From Icerya purchasi (Eukaryota; Arthropoda; Insecta; Hemiptera; Monophlebidae): a stretch of 64,000 nucleotides of DNA. The position numbers and the translations under genes are program-made. The DNA lies in assembly GCA_039619475.1 (NCBI GenBank), contig CM077115.1, positions 490,937,352-491,001,351 on the forward strand. The letters run 5' to 3'. The stretch's first letter is position 1. Every line of letters starts with the position of its first letter. Positions 57,200 to 64,000 of the stretch are shown in pieces. The notes under the pieces were generated by a model that made no database searches, was not told the origin of the DNA, and was given only the letters and a program-made list of their open reading frames with translations.

Positions 57200-57430
57200 C
57201 TACTTGGAAGAATTAAGTCCAACTGAGGACAAAAACTATTCCCTATGGAAAGTGACTCGACGCTTCAAACGAGCAGTAGTGAGAATACCACCCCTAAAAG
57301 ATGAATCTGGAAATTGGTTACGACGTGATGAGGAAAAAGCTGATTTATCCGCTAGACATCTGGCACGAAAAAAGGCGAAGAATTTTTCATTATCCGTGTT
57401 TATTCAACGTTTACAGGCAAATTAATTTCC
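57200..57430 (+). pseudogene. Jockey-clade LINE fragment (pre-RT linker)
   Basis: EELSPTEDKNYSLWKVTRRF with the following KRAVVRIPPLKDESGNW and EKADLSARHL matches the segment at 40080-40240 of the 39.8-kb copy (LSPTKNDDYSLWKVTKRFKR...IPPIQKPDSSW). About 75 codons only; the sequence then diverges. It is head-to-head with the I-like RT on the opposite strand. Confidence 0.8.
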
Positions 57431-60049
57431 CCAATATTTCCAGCGGTAAAGATTATTCATCGAGTGTGTGTCCAGCGAAGAAACCACGTGGTGCCGAAAG
57501 TGAAACCCGTACAGCTTTCGAGATAGGTGAGTATATAACTTCATCTTAGCTCTACTCTCCGCATTTAGAAGAAGTGTACATCTTTAGATACTAATAAACT
57601 CGCAACTATCTTCGAAACTTCCGCTTTATGAGCAATTTGCATCGGCTGCGATTGTCAGTGCAATGTGAAAAGCAACACTAAAATGTTTTACATTAAAATT
57701 TTTAACATTAATATGTTTTACATTAAAATGTTTAACATTCATTTAACATTCAAATAATTAGAAGAATTTGAAACAAGATCTTGAGATTAGTGATCAACGA
57801 AACCCTAGAAACGTTACGTACGCACAGGAAGTTGTTAAAGATTCATCTAAAAAGCATGGTAGTTTTGTGCAATGTCGACTTAGTAGGCAATGCAGTGGAT
57901 CGGAGACGGAGAAAAAATTTAATTAAGTGCTAATGTATTTTTAAGACCCCTGTCCACGGATGAAGATCCGTTCATATCATAAATCCCTAAATGGTTCGTG
58001 TAGTCTGTAGACTTATAACAAGAGAATAACAAAAAAAAATAAAAAAGTACGTTTGCACTGCATCCGTATTACGACAACGAATGTGCCCACACAATCTATT
58101 TGAAATGTACTCCGTAAATTATAACTGTTTTCAGAATTGCGCCCGGAATGTATGCAGAGTACTGTTCCAACTAAACTGAATGGGTCGGCCAAATGATTTT
58201 GCACAAACGTACAGTCGGATATCAGTAAACAAAGATTATGTACATAATAATAGCGTTAAAGTGATTAATACGAAGAAGAGCAGGTTGAGCGGAAAAATGA
58301 CAAAGTAAAACTCTTATTCAGGTTGCAACGGGAAGAAAGGATAAAGTCGCTAAATTCGCAGTGACGAACGGCGCTGTTGTATTATTTCAAGTAATTTTAT
58401 TAGACTAGACGACAAACGATATTCCGGAGGTATTTTGTTGTTGCAGCATCAACGGCCAGTTGAGTTGTTTTCCGGCTTCGGAGGCGAAATAGACGGACGA
58501 AGAAAAGCTCCGGAACGCAATAAAATAGCACAAGTACCATCACCTTTCTGTCGGTCGCTCGTTCACTTGGAAAGTTTGACTGCTCGTCAGGGCACCGCTC
58601 AAAGGATTAACGATTAAATCGAGCGCCACTGACTGAACGCCGCTTACTTGTTCGCGATAGTCGTTTCTTCTTGTTTTTAAGAAGTTTCTTTGTAGAACCG
58701 ACGGAGTGACAGCGCCGGGTCCGAAGATGAGCTTTTATAATCGAGCATGGAATAAGGTGAATCGGTCTACAGTTCTTCATCTTTATGCAGTTTCTATGAC
58801 CTGCGAATAGCAAACTTCCTAGAACCAGATAGAATCATCGGATTATCCTTGCCGTGCAAGGAACGATAAAGACGTTACACAGTCTCCCCTCGCGCCCTCT
58901 CTAAAATGTTACTGTAAAATAGAGAGTTCACGTGCTTGGCGAATTTGCCATTCTTTTGAAAGTCTAAAGTTTGTTCCGAATTTCAGCTTAACTCTTTACG
59001 ACCATTCTGCGTTTCATGCCGGTGGCCTTTTTACTCTATTCCTGTTTCTGATGTTAAAAAGTAATTTTTACCGTTCTATTTAATTACCAGTTAATGACCG
59101 AGATGCGGCTGTTTGCATTTGCTACCGTGTTTAAGAGCGAAAGAATCAGTCAAATTCGGAGTGCTACGCGGCAATAGTTCTTGTAAAACAGCTTCGTAGC
59201 TATAGCAGGTGGCTTATTTGAAAGAAAAAAAGGATCAAATTTTTTGGTTGATCTTACCTCATCAGCAGCCCCCCGTCAGTGCTTTTTTAAGTTTACAGTA
59301 ACGCTAGTAAGAAGTAAAATTTCACTCGGGCCGCGCTGTTGTTTGCAATTACAAAAAATTGTGGGTATTCGCTCATTTGGTGGAAAACTGTAGATCAATG
59401 GCGTGTACCTTTTTTCATTGAATGAGATTCCTAAACATATGGATCTTACAATTTTACTCCAGACACGGCAGCTACTACCAATGATTTATTTAATAGAAGT
59501 GTAATCTATGTTTGAGCGCAGTAGTTCTGATATTTACCACCAAGGGGGGGATGTGGGAGAGTGCCATACCTTGTGCAGAGTGCAGAAACCACTAACCTCA
59601 ATTTCAGCGCTAGGAGCTAAAGTCAAATTCTAAATTTTTAGCTTCACTCTTTTTCCTTGGCAGCACTCTACATAATCCGACTGAGTTGTCAAAATTAGCT
59701 CAAGTATGCTACTCTAACACGAAAAATTAGCTTTTCTCTCCCTTAACTCTCCCGCTGTATTTTATAATATTTTTTGGACGCGGCAGATTACCATGACATT
59801 TTTTTTTTTGGTTCTACTATTTGGCGATGATACAAATCCCGACTAAACCTTTTTATTACATCTTTTAAGCGTATCTTTTTACACGTTTTACGACTTTTTC
59901 TGTATTTTTTCGATATAATTTGTTTTGTTTTTTTGTTGTTTTTTATTTGGCTGCCTTTTGACGTGTTTTGTGTCTTTTTAATTGCTTTTTTATGACTTGT
60001 ACATCTTTTTTAATCCGCTTTTTTCAAACCGATATTCTTTGCGCTCTTC
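57431..60049. other. No gene recognised
   Basis: Unassigned, with a short (TTTTACATTAAAAT)-like local repeat near 57690-57745 and T-rich runs near 59800 and 59930. Frames are short. Confidence 0.45.
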
Positions 60050-60603
60050 AGGATACTAGGCTGGCAGTATGTGTGATCAACATCTCCACACTGCTCGTTG
60101 GCCGACACGAAATGAATAATATATAGTAATAGTTTATTACTAAGTGTACGATGATCAAAATTACGTAGCAGCAACAACAACTCAACTTCTGCTTCGGATA
60201 GTGTGTAATATTCGAAAGTTGGGTGTGATAATAGTATTGGTGGCTACTGAAGGCGCAGTATAGTTACACTCGCGGCTCTGAGATTAGAGTATTTCGATGT
60301 ACGATCAAAAAACTCGTGCAGTGATTACAGTTATTACTCGCTGGCTCTGTAATGCCAGTCTAGAAAAATTATTTTATATTGATTAAAGAAGTAATGGCTG
60401 GAAAAAAACATTGCCTACTAGCTGTTTTCAGTGTGATGAAGCGGATGAATTACTGCAAGAAAAAGGTATCACACACGATTAGTATGAGTACTCAGCTTAA
60501 GCAATCACAGGCACGTCGATCTCCCTCTCGTCCTCCAGGATGCTAGGCTGACGGTTATATGACCAGCATCTCCACTGCTCGCTGATTGCCTCGAAATTAA
60601 TTA
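60050..60603. repeat. Diverged direct repeat, unit about 70 bp, 487 bp apart
   Basis: 60050-60118 and 60537-60603 share AGGAT-CTAGGCTG, then CATCTCCA(CA)CTGCTCG-TG and CGAAAT(T)-AAT in the same order and orientation. Weaker similarity continues for another 50-60 bp after each. It could be the edges of a larger duplicated element or two copies of a short repeat. Confidence 0.45.
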
Positions 60604-60874
60604 AATGTTGGAATAATGTAAGTTATTATTAAATATAATACGCAATTAACAATCATCACGTTTACTTCTACCTAAAATAGCGTTACTAGAGCTAGATATA
60701 AGGCTGTAATCATTCTTGTTTTCATGTGATGCCGCCATTTAAAAAAACACTTTTTCTACTTCAAGTGATCCAGCGCATCTGCATATGCTCTAATCTCTTT
60801 TTTTCATAGTCAATATATAATTACTGGCTGTCGATTTATGTGTTGCAAAATTTACCTACAACGCAGCAATCAAT
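60604..60874. other. No gene recognised
   Basis: AT-rich spacer between the direct repeat and the poly(A) end of the minus-strand I-like element. Confidence 0.45.
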
Positions 60875-63150
60875 TTTTTTTTTCCTTCGGGCGCGTCAAC
60901 ACAGAACATTTACTCAACACAAAGGACTAACAAGTGATTAAACGTATTGATTTGGAAGTTATATCAGGAAGCGATTAGAAACAGAAGAAATGAAGGTAGC
61001 CAATACGGGAACAGCAGAAGGATAAGGAAGAGCAAGGATGTAGTGAGCACAGTAAGGGGTCGGGAGGCCAAGGCCAAGCAAATTAGAATAAAGGACTGAG
61101 CGTTCCGAGGAGATAGAAGAGCATTCGAACAGAAGGTGATTTACATCACAGGTTGATTTTAAGATAGGAGGATGGAAGGGACACAAAGGAGAATGAGCAA
61201 AACGAAAGAGCGAAGCGGGAAGCAGACTATGGTTAAAGCGGAGGCGAATTATGGTAGAAGTAACAGAACAGCTGATGCAGGGGAAATTATTAAATCAGAA
61301 AGAAGTGGGTGGAGAAGGTTGTATAGCAAGCTAAAAGGAGTTAGGATTGGAAAAAAGAGACGGATAAAGATCAGTCCAAAAGTCATGGTGAAAACAATAA
61401 CAGAAAGGACAAAAACATTGCGAGGCTGTCTATGAAACGGCTATTTACTGCAGCTAGACATGACAAAGAATCGGCAAGATCGTTACCAACGATGCCGCAG
61501 CGGTTCGGAATCTAGAGCAGGTCAATTAGGATAGAACAGGATGTTAATAAATTATAAATTAAGGAACGAATATATGGAATAATAGGATCTGACGAGGGTT
61601 CAGGGAAGAGAGATGGAAATGGCTAATAACTTTTCGAATCAGAGCATATGACGAATTTCGCTAAATTGGATGTTGAGGATATAAAAAGGATAGCACGTAA
61701 AATAACCATGGATTCGGAAAAAAAGATAGAAGAAAAGGAAGGAAGTTAAAAAGACTCAGAATCGTTGATATCAGGAAGAATAAAAGCAGCTCCGATACCT
61801 GAAACAGACTTCTTGAGCCATCTGTAAAAACCATGCTGTGAGCTGGAAAGAGTGAGTGTAGAGTTTGGTTAAATTCGTTATGTGTTGCAGGAAGCGGAAG
61901 AGATTTAATGTTAGAGGGAAGAGAGCTTAGGAGAAAACGACAGTTCTAAAAAGTTGTAAGTGAAGTACGGGGATTTGTTACAGAAGAGGATAAAATGAGA
62001 AAATAGGACAAGTCGGGAGGAAATGTGTGAAAGAATTGGATTTTTTCGTGGAGAGCAACGGCAATTGCCCAATATATATTGATAGAAATTCCCGAGTTTC
62101 GAGTGAGGAATATGAAGACGTTTAATCATAAATCTTTCACCAAGATGAAGTCTTCGAATAAATAAAGGAAGGAGTTTCGGCCACGAGAGCAGGAATTGAA
62201 GACGAATTCAGAGCACCAATACGGAGGCAAAGACAAGAGTTTTGGATGCGATTAAATTTGGTAAGGAGGGATTTAGGAGCACTGGTGTAAAGAAAAGAAC
62301 AATAGACCAGTTTAGAAAGAACAATGGATCTATAAAGTATGAGGAGAATATACGGATCGCCGCCCCATTTCCGGGGAGACAACGTTTTTCGGAAATTTAA
62401 TCTCTTGAGAGCCGATATACATAGATAGTTGATATGATCGCAAATAGATAAATTACTATTAAAAATGACTCCAAAGTAGAAGGAGATAACTAGAGGAATA
62501 GGGAATTGACACAGGAAAAGGTTAACTAAGGAAAAAGGACGAAATGTAAAAACTACAGAGGCCGACTTCTCAGGTGAAATAGAAAAATGAAGAGAAGACG
62601 ATGATAATTCCAAAATAGCTAGGGAGGAATTAAGCTCCTCATCGGCAGACGAAAGATTATTAGCGTTGGAATAGACGAGAATATCGTCAACGAAGAATAA
62701 GGACTTAGAAAGGATGTTAAGAGTAGCGAGACTGTGAAAGTAAATGTTGAAAAGTGTAGGACTCAGGCACGATCCTTGCGGAAGACCTCGAAAAATTGAT
62801 CTGGAATCGTCGAAGAAAGGAGTAGAAAGACTTATTGTTCTATTCCGGAAAAGATTGATAATTAAGGCAGTGCATTCAAGAGGGATGTTAATGGAAAGCA
62901 TTTTATTCTGTAGAGAAGGTAGGTGAACGTTATCAAAGGCAGAGGTGGCACCAACAAACGCGGCGATGGTAAATTTTCTGTGAATGAAGGATTTATAGAT
63001 ATCGGAAAGGCAAAGGAATATGCAGTCAGTGGCATCAAGGCCAGAGCGGAAACCAAACATATTATCGGGAAGTACATTATTATATTCTAGACAAGGCGTT
63101 TATTAATCATGTGTTCAAAAAGTTTTCTTAAACAAATCAAATTTTTATCC
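60875..63150 (-). pseudogene. I-like LINE, reverse transcriptase to 3' end
   Basis: Minus-strand relative of the 47-52 kb element. It starts in RT (LRKLFEHMINKRLV near 63115), then MFGFRSGLDATDCIFLCL near 63055, FVGATSAFDNVHLPSLQNKM near 62960, GLPQGSCLSPTLFNIY near 62760, FFVDDILVYS near 62690 (FADD changed to FVDD), KWGGDPYILLILYRSIVLSK near 62350 and IKRLHIPHSKLGN near 62110. RNase H is degraded, with a GIVGNDLADSLS block near 61480. The tail LFECSSISSERSVLYSNL near 61110 ends with a stop near 60959. The 3' UTR closes in GCGCCCGAAGG and a poly(A) seen as a T run at 60875-60884. It is 5'-truncated and frame-broken below 62137. Confidence 0.88.
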
Positions 63151-63585
63151 TGTGTACTAGCCCTTTCTGTAACAACTGTCAAAAAGACCCGTCCGTTTAG
63201 TACTTCGATGGTAGCAGTCGCCCAGCTATAAAGTGGATGCTCTGCATGCAACGGTTTTTGTATTTTATCCTCGGCTACTGTGAAGTATAGCTATTTTTTC
63301 TCGTCGTCTGTTAAACTGTCCAGTTTCCGCTTTAGTATCCTTCTGACTGAGTCCATCATTGTCACTGACTATGCGTTTAACCAACAGGTTTACATAACCG
63401 TGTCTGTATATTTACACAATCGCTGAGGCTGTTTCTAACACGCTCCTCATCATCTCTCGTAGCACTGCTTCGTCATTTTGCAACTGGTTAGCTGATATAT
63501 CCTAATGTGTAATAGCCGTTTTCCTTCATAAATCATAATTATCGCTCGAATCAATGTCAACGCGAACAACCGTCGGTGGTTTTTT
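63151..63585. other. No gene recognised
   Basis: Spacer between two oppositely oriented I-like pieces. No repeat or exon was identified. Confidence 0.4.
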
Positions 63586-63589
63586 TCCC

Positions 63590-64000
63590 ATTCTATCAGG
63601 TCTGCTCTTTCTCTATCTTCTCCCCCTCGTCGTTCTCCTGCATCCACTCATCGTTGTGCGGCCTCATCTCTTTGGTGGAATGAGGAGTGTAACGCTGCAT
63701 TTAACCATTGTCGTTCGACCTTCAGATCCTATCGCTCTAATCCTACAACCCAAAACTTTCTGGCTCATAAACAAGCCAACGCCAGGGCTAGGTTTATTCT
63801 TTAAAGCCGTGAAAAAGGCCTCTTGGAAAAAATTCTGTTCTTCCTTTTCTAGAAATACCTCTCTCTCACATATTTGGAGGTTAGCTAGAGCTTTTAAATC
63901 TCCATCCTCTGAACGCCCTTCTCTTTCTAATGTATCTGAGGATAGCCTAATATCCTTCATTGATTCTGTCGCTCCTGCCTACGTTCCTTCCTTTGACGAA
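63590..64000 (+). pseudogene. I-like LINE, pre-RT linker, continues past the window end
   Basis: Plus-strand reading: RSALSLSSPPRRSPAST, ASSLWWNEECNAAFNHCRST near 63665, FLAHKQANARARFIL near 63765, VKKASWKKFCSSFSRNTSLS near 63805, SFIDSVAPAYVPSFDE at the window edge. It matches the 49.56-49.95 kb section of the 47-52 kb copy residue by residue with scattered changes. A frameshift lies near 63800. RT should follow beyond 64000. Lies 0.4 kb from the minus-strand copy, head-to-head. Confidence 0.88.

Noticed and set aside
1..64000. CRISPR arrays, bacterial operons, rRNA or true tRNA genes
   Set aside because: No regularly spaced repeats with spacers, no ribosome-binding context, and the only tRNA-like parts are in the SINEs.
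1..64000. LTR retrotransposon or endogenous virus
   Set aside because: I saw no protease, integrase or envelope motifs and no long terminal direct repeats; all RTs are of non-LTR type.

Overview
This is eukaryotic, AT-rich, intron-scale animal DNA, most likely from an insect. It has no operon structure, has many long A/T runs and microsatellites, and carries transposon families typical of arthropods (Jockey, CR1/L2-like and I-superfamily LINEs, a BED-type hAT, a TTAA-target DNA transposon and a tRNA-derived SINE). A hemipteran source is possible but unproven. Only one piece of a host gene is clearly supported: a 178-bp exon on the minus strand at 14470-14647. It encodes part of the extracellular ligand-binding domain of a metabotropic GABA-B receptor (subunit 2/3-like) and has good splice sites at both ends. 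Much of the window may be its introns.

Layout. 0-6.7 kb holds a possible small TIR element, a foldback palindrome, a LINE RT scrap, a tRNA-derived SINE inside a long inverted repeat, and a 3' scrap of an I-like LINE. 6.75-11.48 kb is a decayed CR1/L2-like LINE ('LINE-A') that received two later insertions: a 5'-truncated Jockey element (13-bp target duplication) and a 203-bp I-like 3' end (12-bp target duplication). 13.4-13.7 kb is another LINE 3' end, followed by the GABA-B exon. 16.9-18.7 kb on the minus strand is LINE-A copy 2 joined to a different LINE ('LINE-B'), whose C-terminus recurs at 30.4-30.8 kb. 23.5-27.8 kb contains hAT ends and a complete but broken BED-type hAT transposase. 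33.7 kb holds a second SINE copy.

36.2-37.0 kb is a degenerate I-like RNase H. 39.38-42.78 kb is a 3.4-kb DNA transposon with terminal inverted repeats and TTAA target duplication (Kolobok-like). Its transposase has lost the catalytic core, and a truncated Jockey element lies inside it. 46.9-52.4 kb is the best-preserved element: an I-superfamily LINE with gag-like ORF1 (three zinc knuckles, Asn-rich tract) and ORF2 with endonuclease, RT and RNase H, broken by one stop and several frameshifts. 55.7-57.4 kb and 60.9-64.0 kb hold more I-like and Jockey pieces in opposing orientations; the last runs off the window end.

The genes do not form a pathway. The window records repeated retrotransposition, with at least eight I-like pieces, three Jockey and three LINE-A pieces, in or near a neuronal receptor gene. 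Large stretches between these pieces show nothing I can identify.
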